From assembly GCF_902506575.1 (NCBI RefSeq), contig NZ_LR732544.1, positions 2,748,211 through 2,812,210 of the forward strand: 64,000 bases of DNA, in the 5' to 3' direction. The notes beneath the pieces were generated by a model. It did no database searches. It had not been told where the DNA came from and saw only the letters and a list, made by a program, of their open reading frames with translations. Source of the DNA: Streptomyces mexicanus (lineage in GTDB: Bacteria; Actinomycetota; Actinomycetes; Streptomycetales; Streptomycetaceae). Each line of letters opens with the position of its first letter. Position 1 is the stretch's first letter. Positions 50,834 through 59,452 of this stretch are shown piece after piece. Position numbers and translations under genes: made by a program.

Positions 50834-52018
50834 ATGACTGAAGACGCACTTGTTTGGTTCCTGGTTGCCGTGGCGGTCATTGCGATCGCCGCGGTCGGGA
50901 TCCTCAGTCGTCGCAACAAGGCCGTAGCGAAAAGAAAGGCCGAGATAGAGGCGGAACTCAACCAACAGCTGAGCAGCGCGGACGAGCAAATCGCCACCCT
51001 CAGCCGCGAATTGCAGCAGTTCAAGGACGAGCACGCCGAGCGTATTCGACAAGCCGAGGAGGCGGCCGAGGAGAGCACCAAGGCTGTCCTCAAGGGTTCC
51101 GCGCGTTTTTTGCAGAGCCTGGCCGCCGAGCAGCAGACGCTGCTTGAGGCGATCCAGCGCAAGTACGGGGGCCATTCCGTCCTGGGCGACCTGCTCGAAG
51201 TCAGCCACGCCAATGCGCAGATGTCACGGAAGGCCCAAGGTATCGCGGTCGTGTGCGGCGCGCCGCTGGGCCGCCGCAACAGGCCTGCGAGCGTGTACGA
51301 CGTGGTGCGTAGCGCGATGGGGCAGATCCGCAACTTCGAGCGGGTCGCCATCATGCAGCAGACCGGCTTCGCCCTGAAGGCGTCCGCTGTTTCCCCCGTC
51401 GCGCTTGCTGTCGCCGAGCTTCTTGACAACGCTGCCAGCTTTTCGCAGCAGAACGCTCCTATCGAGGTCACGTTCCAGCGGGTTCAAAAGAATCTGTGCA
51501 TCATCATCGATGACGCCGGTGTCGGCATGAGCGACGAGGACAGGCAGCAGGCAACCGCTTTGCTGTCGGGTGACTACCGGCCTCGCCTGTCGCAACTGGG
51601 AAACCAGCCCAAGTGGGGCTTCCCCGTCATCGCCTTGCTTGCGCAACAGTACGGCTTCCGTGTGGACGTCACCGGTGTCTCACGCTACGGCGGCGTGCGG
51701 GCGGTCGTCCTGCTTCCTGAGGAGCTCTGGACCATGGAGGAAACGGCACCGCCGACCGAGACGGTCCAGACAGGCCATGTGAGCGGACCGGTCCCACCAT
51801 CGGATTCGGCGCCGCGCACTGCGCACGGCCTGCCGCGGCGCGGCGCGCGTCAGGTACCCGTGGCCAGCGTCCCGGACCGGGACACCACCACGGCGGCGTC
51901 CCCCGAGCCGGAGGAGGCGGGCCAGGCGGCCAGGCGAAGCCTGGGCGCGTTCCAGCGGGGCACGCTGTCGGGCCGGAAGCTGACCGTCGCGCCGTCCGAA
52001 GGAGCCGATGACGCATGA
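50834..52018 (+). CDS. cvnA: Conservon sensor-like ATP-binding protein CvnA
   Basis: A 394-residue protein: one N-terminal membrane helix (ALVWFLVAVAVIAIAAVGIL, residues ~5-24), a coiled coil to about 90, then a histidine-kinase-like ATPase domain with the N box AVAELLDNAASFS, G1 box DDAGVGMS and a later GFPVIALLAQQYGF. A Pro-rich tail follows. There is no obvious phospho-acceptor histidine box, as in other CvnA proteins. Conservons form a membrane complex of CvnA-D likened to eukaryotic G-protein-coupled systems. The start follows AGGAAAGG. The stop overlaps the next ATG. Confidence 0.88.
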   Translation: MTEDALVWFLVAVAVIAIAAVGILSRRNKAVAKRKAEIEAELNQQLSSADEQIATLSRELQQFKDEHAERIRQAEEAAEESTKAVLKGSARFLQSLAAEQQTLLEAIQRKYGGHSVLGDLLEVSHANAQMSRKAQGIAVVCGAPLGRRNRPASVYDVVRSAMGQIRNFERVAIMQQTGFALKASAVSPVALAVAELLDNAASFSQQNAPIEVTFQRVQKNLCIIIDDAGVGMSDEDRQQATALLSGDYRPRLSQLGNQPKWGFPVIALLAQQYGFRVDVTGVSRYGGVRAVVLLPEELWTMEETAPPTETVQTGHVSGPVPPSDSAPRTAHGLPRRGARQVPVASVPDRDTTTAASPEPEEAGQAARRSLGAFQRGTLSGRKLTVAPSEGADDA

Positions 52019-52863
52019 CGACTGACGACCTGTCGTGGATGCTGCAGGACATCGTGGACAACGTGCCCAAGGCGCTGCACACTGTCCTGCTGTCCGCGGA
52101 CGGTATCCCCCGCGGGGCGAGCGACGGTATGGACCGTAGGGCCGTGGAGACGATCTCCGCTGCCATGTCGGGCATGCAGTCCCTCAGCCGCGCCGCGGCG
52201 AAGTTCGCCGGCATGGAGCCGGAAGCGACGTGGGAACAGACGATCATCGAGTTCTCTCACGGGTGGGTCTTCCTGATCGGAGCCGGTCAGGGCGCCTACT
52301 TGGCGGCCGCGGCGGAGCCTGACGTCGACATGGGCGCGATCAGCTTCCGCATGCACCGGCTCGTCGCCCGCCTCGGCACCAACCTCACCACCCCTCCCCG
52401 GGTCAAAGCTGATGCCTGGGCCGAGCAGGCTGATCGAGCGCGGGAGCGGGCAGGAGGTGGCGCCGGGGCGGGTATCGCCATCGCGGACCTGGACGCGGCC
52501 TTCGGCGACGTACGTGGCGCACGGAATGCCGTGCTGCTGCGCAGCGACGGCCTGCCCCGGGGCGCGACCACGAGTATGAGCCGCGACCTGGTGGACACCA
52601 TCTCGGCGGCGATGCAGGGCCTCCACGCGTACAGCCGCGCCACGTCGAGGTTCGCCGGCGTCCAGGACGCACGCTGGCGCCAGACCGTCATCGAGTTCTC
52701 CCACGGGTGGGTCTTCCTGGTCCCCGCAGGAGGCGGCTCCCTGCTCGCCGCAGCTGCCGAGCCGGAGACGGACATCGCCAAGTTCGCCACGCAGCTGCAC
52801 GAGGACGTCGTACCGCGCTTGAGCACTCATCTCGCAGCGAGCAAGGAGGCGAGCCGCAGGTGA
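52015..52863 (+). CDS. cvnB: Tandem roadblock/LC7 protein CvnB (two fused domains)
   Basis: A 282-residue protein made of two roadblock/LC7 domains. The first copy (residues ~5-125) reads HTVLLSADGIPRGAS...ETISAAMSGMQSLSR...TIIEFSHGWVFLI. The second (~150-270) reads NAVLLRSDGLPRGAT...DTISAAMQGLHAYSR...TVIEFSHGWVFLV. A normal CvnB has a single copy of about 140 residues, so this is an intragenic duplication. It should regulate the CvnD GTPase, and a double domain would act as a built-in dimer. It overlaps cvnA (ATGA) and cvnC (GTGA). Confidence 0.88.
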   Translation: MTTDDLSWMLQDIVDNVPKALHTVLLSADGIPRGASDGMDRRAVETISAAMSGMQSLSRAAAKFAGMEPEATWEQTIIEFSHGWVFLIGAGQGAYLAAAAEPDVDMGAISFRMHRLVARLGTNLTTPPRVKADAWAEQADRARERAGGGAGAGIAIADLDAAFGDVRGARNAVLLRSDGLPRGATTSMSRDLVDTISAAMQGLHAYSRATSRFAGVQDARWRQTVIEFSHGWVFLVPAGGGSLLAAAAEPETDIAKFATQLHEDVVPRLSTHLAASKEASRR

Positions 52864-53243
52864 CCGACGAGCCGGAACCGGGACTGGAGCTGACCTCGGC
52901 ATTAGTCCCACTGTTCGTGATCACGAACGGGCGGTCCCTGCCGCCGGAGCACGCCTACGAGCGGACGACACTGGTGTCGGCCAGCCAGGATGCCTCCGCT
53001 GAAGCGCGCACTCTCTCCCCCGAGGCTCGTCAGGTCTTGGAGCTGGTCACGGGCGGTTTCCTGTCCGTGGCGGAGGTGGCGGCGCATACGCACTTGCCGC
53101 TGGGGATCGTACGGATCCTCTTGGCACAGCTGGAGGAGCGTGGCCTGATCGCGGCGAGGAAGCCGATTCCTCGCGCGGAACATGTGGATCGAGACGTGCT
53201 CAACGCCGTGCTCGACGGCCTCAGAGCCCGATTCGGAGCGTGA
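52860..53243 (+). CDS. cvnC: DUF742 protein CvnC
   Basis: A 127-residue protein of the DUF742 family: RSLPPEHAYERTTLVS, then a winged-helix-like region LSPEARQVLELVTGGFLSVAEVAAHTHLPLGIVRILLAQLEERGLIAARKP. GTG at 52860 overlaps the cvnB stop (GTGA). CvnC is a conserved part of the conservon complex, role unclear. Confidence 0.88.
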   Translation: MTDEPEPGLELTSALVPLFVITNGRSLPPEHAYERTTLVSASQDASAEARTLSPEARQVLELVTGGFLSVAEVAAHTHLPLGIVRILLAQLEERGLIAARKPIPRAEHVDRDVLNAVLDGLRARFGA

Positions 53244-53807
53244 TTGGTGTACCTGGATTCAGGGGTTTCCACCGCAGTGAAGGTGCTCGTGGTGGGGCAC
53301 TTCGGGGTGGGGAAGACGACGTGCATCCGGAGCATCTCCGAGATCGAGCCGCTGAGCACCGAGGAAGAGATCACCGAAGCCAGCGTCCCCTTCGATGACC
53401 TGTCGGGCACCCCCGACAAGACCACGACGACGGTCGCCATGGACTTCGGCCGCTTGACCCTCAGCGATGAGGTGGTCCTCTACCTCTTCGGCACGCCCGG
53501 CCAGGAGCGTTTCAAGGAGATGTGGGAGGAGCTGTCCCGCGGTGCCTTGGGCGCGCTCGTCCTCGTCGACCCTGAGCGACTCTCGGAGAGCTTCCCGGTC
53601 CTAGACCTGGTCGAGCGGTTCGGCCTGACCTACGCCATCGGCGTGAACCGCTTCGAGGGCACGCCGGACTACCCCCTTGAGGAGGTGCGCGAGGCGCTGA
53701 ACCTGTCCGCGGACACCCCCGTGACCCACTGCGACGTCCGCGACCAGAAGTCGGCGGCACAGGCTTTGATCACCCTCGTGGAACATCTGCTGTCCCTCAG
53801 CGATTAG
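53244..53807 (+). CDS. cvnD: Conservon GTPase CvnD
   Basis: A 187-residue small Ras-like GTPase: G1 GHFGVGKTT (about residues 18-26), a conserved threonine stretch DKTTTTVAMDFG, G3 replaced by LFGTPGQERF, and G4 NRFE instead of NKxD, as usual in CvnD. It acts as the switch of the conservon. The start may be TTG 53244 or GTG 53247; GGAG lies a few bases upstream of both. It directly abuts cvnC. Confidence 0.9.
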   Translation: MVYLDSGVSTAVKVLVVGHFGVGKTTCIRSISEIEPLSTEEEITEASVPFDDLSGTPDKTTTTVAMDFGRLTLSDEVVLYLFGTPGQERFKEMWEELSRGALGALVLVDPERLSESFPVLDLVERFGLTYAIGVNRFEGTPDYPLEEVREALNLSADTPVTHCDVRDQKSAAQALITLVEHLLSLSD

Positions 53808-53820
53808 GAGCTCACCCCTC

Positions 53821-55182
53821 ATGGAGCATCGTCCCGACATACAGGGGCCGCCGGCCGGCTGCCCCGCACACGGCAACACCCAGCTCTACGGCTCACAGTT
53901 CGGAGCGGACCCCGACGGTCACTACGCCTACCTGCGCAGCCTCGGACCCAGCGCGCCGGTCGACGTCGCACCGGGCGTGGAGGTCGAGCTGGTCACCAGC
54001 TACGAGGCCGCCAAATGGATTCTGCAGAACCCGGCAACCTTCGTGCGGGACTCGCGGCGCTGGAACGCGCTCAAGGAAGGCCGCATCCCCCAGGACAGCC
54101 CTGCACTGCCCATGATGGGCTACCGGCCCAATGCCCTGTTCAGTGACGGGGCGGCGCACGGCCGGCTTCGGGAGGCCGTCACCGACAGCCTCGCTCACAT
54201 CAGCTCGCTCCAGCTCGGGCGGCAGACCCGGCAGTCGGCCGACTACCTGATCAGCCGCTTCAGCAGCGACCGCCTCGGCGAGGCAGAGCTGATGGCCGAG
54301 TACGCGCAGCCTCTGCCGCTGCTGGTCTTCAGCGACCTGTTCGGGTGCCCGCCCGAGATCGGTGACCGCGTCATCACCGGGATCACCGGCATCTTCGCCG
54401 GTACGGTCGGCGCGGACGAGGTACTGGGCGAGGCTCTCGCCGAGCTGATCGCCCTCAAGCACCGCCGGCCCGGCGACGACGTGACGACCCGGCTGATGCA
54501 GCACTCGGCCCAGCTGACGGACGAGGAAGTGCTGCATCAGCTGGTCACGCTGCTGTCCGGAGGCACTGCCCCGTTGACCGGGGCAATCGGCACCGCTAGC
54601 GCCCTCATGATCGGCGAGGACTGGCAGGCGGACCGGCCCGTGGAGGACGCGGTCACCCAGGTCCTGTGGAACTATGCGCCGATCGCCAACTACGCGGGCC
54701 ACTACCCCACGCAGGACGTGGAGCTGGGCGGCCGGGTCCTCAGGGCGAACAACCCGGTACTGATCAGCTTCGCCGCCGCCAACACGGACCCTCAGCTGGC
54801 CGAACACCGCGAGCAGCTCAGCGCGAAAGCGCATCTTGCCTTCGGTGCTGGGCCGCACGCCTGCCCTGCCAAGGACCCGGCTCTCACCATCGCCGTGGCC
54901 GCCGTGGAGTCCCTCCTCAACCGCTTGCCGGACGTCGAGGCCCGTGTCCCTCTCAAGGACCTGAACTGGGTTCCTGCTCCGTGGAGCCGTGTTCTGGTAG
55001 AGCTGCCCGTCCGCTTCACTCCCCGCACCGTGACGCCGACGCCGGCGTCGACCCCCGCGCCTCAGGCAACCGCGTCCGCCCCCGCCGACGCGGACACCAC
55101 TCGCCGTACGTCGTCGGCGGCCGCGGCCAAGCCCAAGCCGGGTCTGTGGAGCAAGTTCTTGGCATGGACCAGAGGAGAGTGA
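53821..55182 (+). CDS. Cytochrome P450, CYP157-like, without ExxR
   Basis: A 453-residue P450. The heme-thiolate loop FGAGPHACPA supplies the cysteine (about residue 346). The I-helix region reads LLSGGTAPLTGAIG, without the usual A-G-x-E/D-T. The K-helix ExxR motif is absent: at the expected place the sequence is VTQVLWNYAP. Loss of ExxR is a known property of the CYP157 family, which lies in Streptomyces conservons. The last 60 residues form a Pro/Thr/Ala-rich tail ending KPGLWSKFLAWTRGE. It follows cvnD by 13 bp in the same operon. Substrate unknown. Confidence 0.85.
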   Translation: MEHRPDIQGPPAGCPAHGNTQLYGSQFGADPDGHYAYLRSLGPSAPVDVAPGVEVELVTSYEAAKWILQNPATFVRDSRRWNALKEGRIPQDSPALPMMGYRPNALFSDGAAHGRLREAVTDSLAHISSLQLGRQTRQSADYLISRFSSDRLGEAELMAEYAQPLPLLVFSDLFGCPPEIGDRVITGITGIFAGTVGADEVLGEALAELIALKHRRPGDDVTTRLMQHSAQLTDEEVLHQLVTLLSGGTAPLTGAIGTASALMIGEDWQADRPVEDAVTQVLWNYAPIANYAGHYPTQDVELGGRVLRANNPVLISFAAANTDPQLAEHREQLSAKAHLAFGAGPHACPAKDPALTIAVAAVESLLNRLPDVEARVPLKDLNWVPAPWSRVLVELPVRFTPRTVTPTPASTPAPQATASAPADADTTRRTSSAAAAKPKPGLWSKFLAWTRGE

Positions 55183-55277
55183 CGAAGGCAACTGCCTTGT
55201 TGAATGGTCATCTTGTATGTACGCCGCCATGCAAGGGTATGCATGGCGGCTGGTGACCAGATCATGAAAGGGCCGTC

Positions 55278-56519
55278 GTGGAGACTGCGATAACCGCCAG
55301 TCGGCGCTTGACTGTCTCGCTCTTCTCCCGACTACGGACCGAGCAGGGACAGGCAAATCCGTTCCCGCTCTACGCGGAACTGCGCTCGAAAGGCGAAGTC
55401 ATCGCAGCCCCCTGGGGAGGGCACATCGTCACCAGCTACGAGCTGTGCGACCAGATTCTGCGCAGCCGGAACTGGCTGGAGCCCGACGCGGACTGGCGGG
55501 AGCGACAGGGAACCGGCACCCGCTGGGGGGCGCCCTCCTCACGCGAGATGAGCAAGACCCTGCCGGCGCTCAACCCCCCAGAGCACACCCGGGTGCGCCG
55601 CTCTGCAGGAATGTTCGACCGCGGCACCCTCAAGCAGCTGCGAGCCCCTGTCAGCCACATTACGAGGCGACTTCTCGACTCCCTTGCCGAGAGACTGCAG
55701 GACGGTGAGGCCGATTTCCACGCATTGGTCAGCGAGGAGCTGCCGGTGGCCACGATCGGACACTGGCTCAAGCTGCCCACCGCGGACTTTCCCAGGCTCC
55801 GTGCACTCACGCACGACCAGGTCTTCACCCAGGAACTGCTGCCCTCGGCCAGCCAGCTGGCACTGTCCGACGCAGCCACGGCAGAGCTGCGCGTCTACTT
55901 CACCGACCTGGTGCACGAGCGCCGCCGCCAACCGGGCGACGATCCCGTCTCCCGCTGGATAACGGTGTGGGACACGCTGGAGAGCGACCGCGACAGGGCA
56001 GACGAGGCGGTCTACCTCCTGGCGCTTTTCGTGCTTCTGGCCGGGCTGGAGACGACTTCTACGCTGCTGTCGACCGCGACCCTCCTCCTCCTGGAGCACC
56101 CTCGGCAGTGGGACCGGCTCGCCGTTCAGCCCGACCTCGTGCCGGCGGCGGTGGAAGAGGCCCTGCGTTACGACCCACCCACGCATGTGATCAGCCGCGT
56201 GGCGGCGAAGGACTGCGTGCTGGGCGGTGTAGAGGTCCGCGAGGACGAAATGGCCCACCTCATGGTCGCGGCGGCCCACCGCGACCCGGCCAAGCATGAG
56301 GATCCTGAGCTTTTCAACCTGCACCGCAAACCGGCGCATCTCGCCTTCAGTGGCGGCATCCACTACTGCCTCGGCGCCCCCCTGGCCCGCCTTGAAGCCC
56401 AGACCCTGCTCCATCAGCTGGTCACGCGCTTCCCGCGTCTGGCCCTCGCACGACGACCTTCCTGGGCCCCTCGCGTGGCGTTCAGGCGGCTGCTGAACCT
56501 GGACGTAACCCTGATATGA
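55278..56519 (+). CDS. Cytochrome P450, CYP154-like
   Basis: A 413-residue P450 with all canonical motifs: I-helix LAGLETTST, K-helix EEALR (ExxR), meander RDPAKHEDPELFN and heme loop FSGGIHYCLGAPLARLEA. CYP154 members follow CYP157 in several conservons, so the pair is a standard module. GTG at 55278 has AAAGGG upstream. Its stop overlaps the next ATG (ATGA), coupling it to the enoyl-CoA hydratase. Substrate unknown. Confidence 0.88.
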   Translation: METAITASRRLTVSLFSRLRTEQGQANPFPLYAELRSKGEVIAAPWGGHIVTSYELCDQILRSRNWLEPDADWRERQGTGTRWGAPSSREMSKTLPALNPPEHTRVRRSAGMFDRGTLKQLRAPVSHITRRLLDSLAERLQDGEADFHALVSEELPVATIGHWLKLPTADFPRLRALTHDQVFTQELLPSASQLALSDAATAELRVYFTDLVHERRRQPGDDPVSRWITVWDTLESDRDRADEAVYLLALFVLLAGLETTSTLLSTATLLLLEHPRQWDRLAVQPDLVPAAVEEALRYDPPTHVISRVAAKDCVLGGVEVREDEMAHLMVAAAHRDPAKHEDPELFNLHRKPAHLAFSGGIHYCLGAPLARLEAQTLLHQLVTRFPRLALARRPSWAPRVAFRRLLNLDVTLI

Positions 56520-57289
56520 GCACGATCGATCTCCACGCCCTTCTCCCCCACAAGGCCCTGCACATCATCGAGGACGGTCCCGTCCTACAAGTAGTCCTCG
56601 CCCCGTCAGTCGAGGACGGTTCCCTGTCAGCAGCAGCACTCGACGACCTCAGAGCCGTCCTGGAGGGTCTGCACGACCGGCCCGACATCCGGGTGCTCAT
56701 CCTCAGCGCTTCCGGAGAAAACTTCTGTACAGGCGCCGACCGCACCGAGTACCGCGCGGCGCTGGAAGAGGACCCCACCGGTGCCGCTCTGCGTCGCATT
56801 GCCGACAAGGCCTACCGCGTCTGCGACGCCTTGGAGAACACGCACGCGGTCACCATCGCCCGACTCCACGGCAATGTGGTCGGTGCAGGCCTGGCGCTGG
56901 CCTCCTTCTGCGACCTGCGCGCCGGGGCGGACACCTGCCGGTTCCGCATGCCGGAGATCGGGCTCGGCCTGCCGCCGGCCTGGGGCGGCGCCATGGGCCG
57001 CCTGATCGTCGAAGCCGGCGCCGCCAGGATCCGGGAACTCATGCTGACCTGCGAAACCTTCGGTGCGGACACCGCTCACCGACTCGGCCTACTGCATAAG
57101 GTGGCGCCGGTCGAGGAACTGGACGCTGCGATCAACGGGTGGGTCAGGCCGCTCGTCCGTCGCTCGCCGGAGGCTGTGACGCTCACCAAGCGCATGCTGG
57201 CCGGTTACTCCCGTGCAGCCCGCACGGCGGACGTCGCACTGCTCGATGCCCACCTGCTCACCGCTCAGCTCGCCCGGCCGCGGTCGTAG
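56516..57289 (+). CDS. Enoyl-CoA hydratase/isomerase family protein
   Basis: A 257-residue crotonase-fold protein: oxyanion-hole segments ASGENFCTGADRTEY (about 64-78) and RLHGNVVGAGLALASFCDLR (about 117-136), and the MPEIGLGLPPAWGGAMG motif that often carries a catalytic glutamate. The C-terminal helix contains TLTKRMLAGYSRA. It is translationally coupled to the CYP154-like gene, which is unusual for a conservon and suggests a CoA-linked substrate for the operon. Confidence 0.85.
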   Translation: MSTIDLHALLPHKALHIIEDGPVLQVVLAPSVEDGSLSAAALDDLRAVLEGLHDRPDIRVLILSASGENFCTGADRTEYRAALEEDPTGAALRRIADKAYRVCDALENTHAVTIARLHGNVVGAGLALASFCDLRAGADTCRFRMPEIGLGLPPAWGGAMGRLIVEAGAARIRELMLTCETFGADTAHRLGLLHKVAPVEELDAAINGWVRPLVRRSPEAVTLTKRMLAGYSRAARTADVALLDAHLLTAQLARPRS

Positions 57290-57323
57290 CGAGCAGCACC
57301 GCGGCGAGCGGAACCCTCGTACG

Positions 57324-57548
57324 ATGATCGCTGTGACCAGCCGCCGCACCCTTGGCACCGGCCCCGACGCACCCTCTCGGAGCATCCGCGCCGCCCAGGC
57401 CGACCTTCTTGACTCACTGCCCAGCGTTCATCTGCCCGACCTCGACGAATTGCGAGCCCGTGGGGTCCTTGGATCTCGCCCCGCTGCGGCGCCGGGTCAA
57501 CGGCGAACCCTCGGGATGGGCAGTGCGGACGACCCCCTGGATACCTAG
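57324..57548 (+). CDS. Small RRxLGTGP protein (possible gene)
   Basis: 74 residues, MIAVTSRRTLGTGPDAPSRSIRAAQADLLDSLPSVHLPDLDELRARGVLGSRPAAAPGQRRTLGMGS. It shares the opening RR(T/P)LGTGP and closing RR(T/P)LG words with the 29659-29877 gene. The start could also be GTG at 57333. Support is the partial similarity only. Confidence 0.35.
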   Translation: MIAVTSRRTLGTGPDAPSRSIRAAQADLLDSLPSVHLPDLDELRARGVLGSRPAAAPGQRRTLGMGSADDPLDT

Positions 57549-57882
57549 GCGGCCCGCAAGACGATTGGCTCCCAACACAGGCGTCCTGCCAACACCACCG
57601 GGCGCCGACGTCATTACAAGCGCTGGACCATCGTGTTCCGGCACCGACGAAGTCATAGCAGCGCCAAACACAGGCCGGCCTGAGCGGTAAGCAACCGCGC
57701 GGGCCGGTCCTTCTCTACGGTTTCCTTCGCCCTCGCCTCCGGGGAGAACCGACACAGAAACCGGCCCCGCGCTGACCTCTTCGGCAGCTGCAGGAGAGGC
57801 CTTGCATGCCCCTCGGCGAGGGGCAGTCTGTGCAGATCCACGGTCCGTGTGTCGTCGATGTGCACTGTCGGGGACGAAACGA

Positions 57883-57997
57883 CGCCCGGCAGTGCAGATC
57901 ACCGGCTGAGTGATCGATATCTGTGCATCTTTGCAATGGCCCGTTTCTGCGAGGCCCCTCTACCGTGGGGCCCGCCCACCTCGACCGAGTGCATCCA
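57883..57997 (+). promoter_or_regulatory. Conserved upstream module, copy 2
   Basis: CGCCCGGCAGTGCA at 57883, TTTGCAATGGC exactly 47 bp later at 57930, CCCACCT at 57975 and GAGTGCATCCA at 57987, matching the module at 34537-34667. It lies 180 bp upstream of the membrane protein gene. The rest of the 629-bp gap (57549-58177) shows no gene. Confidence 0.65.
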
Positions 57998-58177
57998 CGC
58001 TCTGGCTGGATCCCCGACGTACCAACACGTCAACTGCAGCGCATTCACGCGCATGTCAGCGTGCTCGGCCGGGCTCCGCCCTGTGCGGTCCACAGCACAT
58101 GGCATGACACGCCAGGGGCTGGGAGCCCGCCTTCATGACCAAACCACGGACCTGGAATGTCCCACGGAGAAAGCCTC

Positions 58178-58735
58178 GTGACCACTCCTCCCCCTCCCAG
58201 CCCTGCTTCCGGACCCAATCGGGAGTTCGTGCCCGCCTATCCCACCCCGGCCCCGGCCTTTTACCGCGAAGCTGTGCCACCGTCGAGCCCGACTGCATGG
58301 TCGGCACCGGCCGGACCGGTGAATCTGCCCCCCGCGCCTCTGGTCGGGTGCAGGGTGTGCGGCGTTTCCCCCGCCGCACCGATTACGGTCCGCGCCCATC
58401 AAGGTCTGCTGTTCATGATGCGTTGGCAAACGCTCGATGGCCCCTTTTGCGCGATCTGTGGCATCGCTCTGGTCCGCGACATGACCACCAAGACCCTCTG
58501 GCAAGGCTGGTGGAGTCCCATTTCGCTGATCTTGGCCGCTCCGTTCACCCTGGTTTCCAACTGGATCGCGTACCACAAGCTGAGCCAGCTTCAGCCGGCC
58601 GCCCCCGTTTTCCCGGGCCAGCGCCAGCTGATCCCCGGTAAGCCCGTCCTGCACCGTCCGATGGCCTACGTGGCGCTGATCCCCCTGATCTGGGCAACGG
58701 TTGTGATCACTCGCCTGATCATCTCAGGCGCCTGA
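58178..58735 (+). CDS. Membrane protein with zinc motif
   Basis: A 185-residue protein: Pro-rich N-terminus, a CRVCGV...CAICG zinc-binding pair around residues 58-95, and hydrophobic segments WWSPISLILAAPFTLVSNWIAY and MAYVALIPLIWATVVITRLII. GTG at 58178 has GGAG 8 bases upstream and is preferred to the ATG at 58157. Similar short CxxC membrane proteins are widespread in Streptomyces; no assigned role. Confidence 0.65.
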   Translation: MTTPPPPSPASGPNREFVPAYPTPAPAFYREAVPPSSPTAWSAPAGPVNLPPAPLVGCRVCGVSPAAPITVRAHQGLLFMMRWQTLDGPFCAICGIALVRDMTTKTLWQGWWSPISLILAAPFTLVSNWIAYHKLSQLQPAAPVFPGQRQLIPGKPVLHRPMAYVALIPLIWATVVITRLIISGA

Positions 58736-58874
58736 TCTGCAATGACGGTCCAAGTCCCCGCCGCGCCACGGCGGGAACCGCCGATCACCCACCTACCGAC
58801 CCACTCCCCGCGAGAGCGGGACGCCCCTCTTTGGACGGAGGGGCACGAGATCCCTCTTGAGAGAGAACTGCACA

Positions 58875-59279
58875 GTGAACCCGAAGAAGAAGACAGTCAT
58901 CCGGTCACTCGCGCTCGCCTCCATGGGCACCGCAGCAATCATGCTGGCCACCGGCACCGCACAGGCCGCGAGCTGGGGCACCACGAACCTCACCTCGTGG
59001 ACGAGCAAGGGCAACGTGAAGGTCGGCACCGCGAAGTTCACAGCCAACGGCGACAAGCTCACCGTCTGCGACCGCCGTGCTGACGGCTACTCGCCCGCTG
59101 TCCGGGTCTTCAGGCACTCCGACTTCAAGCTCGTCTGGACGGTCCGCGCAACGCACGGCAACGGAACGTGCACGACCGCGAGCAAGAACCTCGGTGAGAG
59201 CACCAAGTACGAGTTCTGGGCCGACACCGACCCGTACGGCGACTACGTCATCAAAATCACCACTGCCGGCGCCTCCTGA
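58875..59279 (+). CDS. Small secreted protein
   Basis: A 134-residue protein with a Sec signal peptide: basic VNPKKKTVIRS, hydrophobic LALASMGTAAIMLATGTA, and cleavage after AQA (about residue 31). The mature 100 residues are beta-rich with two cysteines (TVCDRR and GTCTTA) that may form a disulfide (WGTTNLTSW...YEFWADTDPYGDYVIKI). GTG at 58875 with GAGAG upstream. It looks like a small extracellular immunoglobulin-like domain. Function unknown. Confidence 0.7.
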   Translation: MNPKKKTVIRSLALASMGTAAIMLATGTAQAASWGTTNLTSWTSKGNVKVGTAKFTANGDKLTVCDRRADGYSPAVRVFRHSDFKLVWTVRATHGNGTCTTASKNLGESTKYEFWADTDPYGDYVIKITTAGAS

Positions 59280-59352
59280 GCAGCGTCGCTTGAAGACCGT
59301 GGCAACGCAGTGTGCAGCGGATTCGGGAAGGTCATGACGATCCCCGGTCCGT

Positions 59353-59388
59353 GCGAGGGGCCCGCAGCTTCGGCGGCGGGCCCCTCGC
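59353..59388 (+). terminator. Strong hairpin terminator
   Basis: GCGAGGGGCCCGC (59353-59365) and GCGGGCCCCTCGC (59376-59388) are perfect 13-bp arms with a 10-base loop, 73 bp after the secreted-protein gene. Very stable stem without a T run. Confidence 0.75.
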
Positions 59389-59452
59389 GCATGTTCCTGG
59401 TGGGTAACTTATCTGAACCTATCGACCGACTAGATAGAAGCACAGGAGACCC

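Noticed and set aside
50545-51471. A 308-residue minus-strand frame over the 5' part of cvnA
   Set aside because: Ser/Ala/Arg-rich antisense shadow; cvnA in the same place has clear motifs and operon context.
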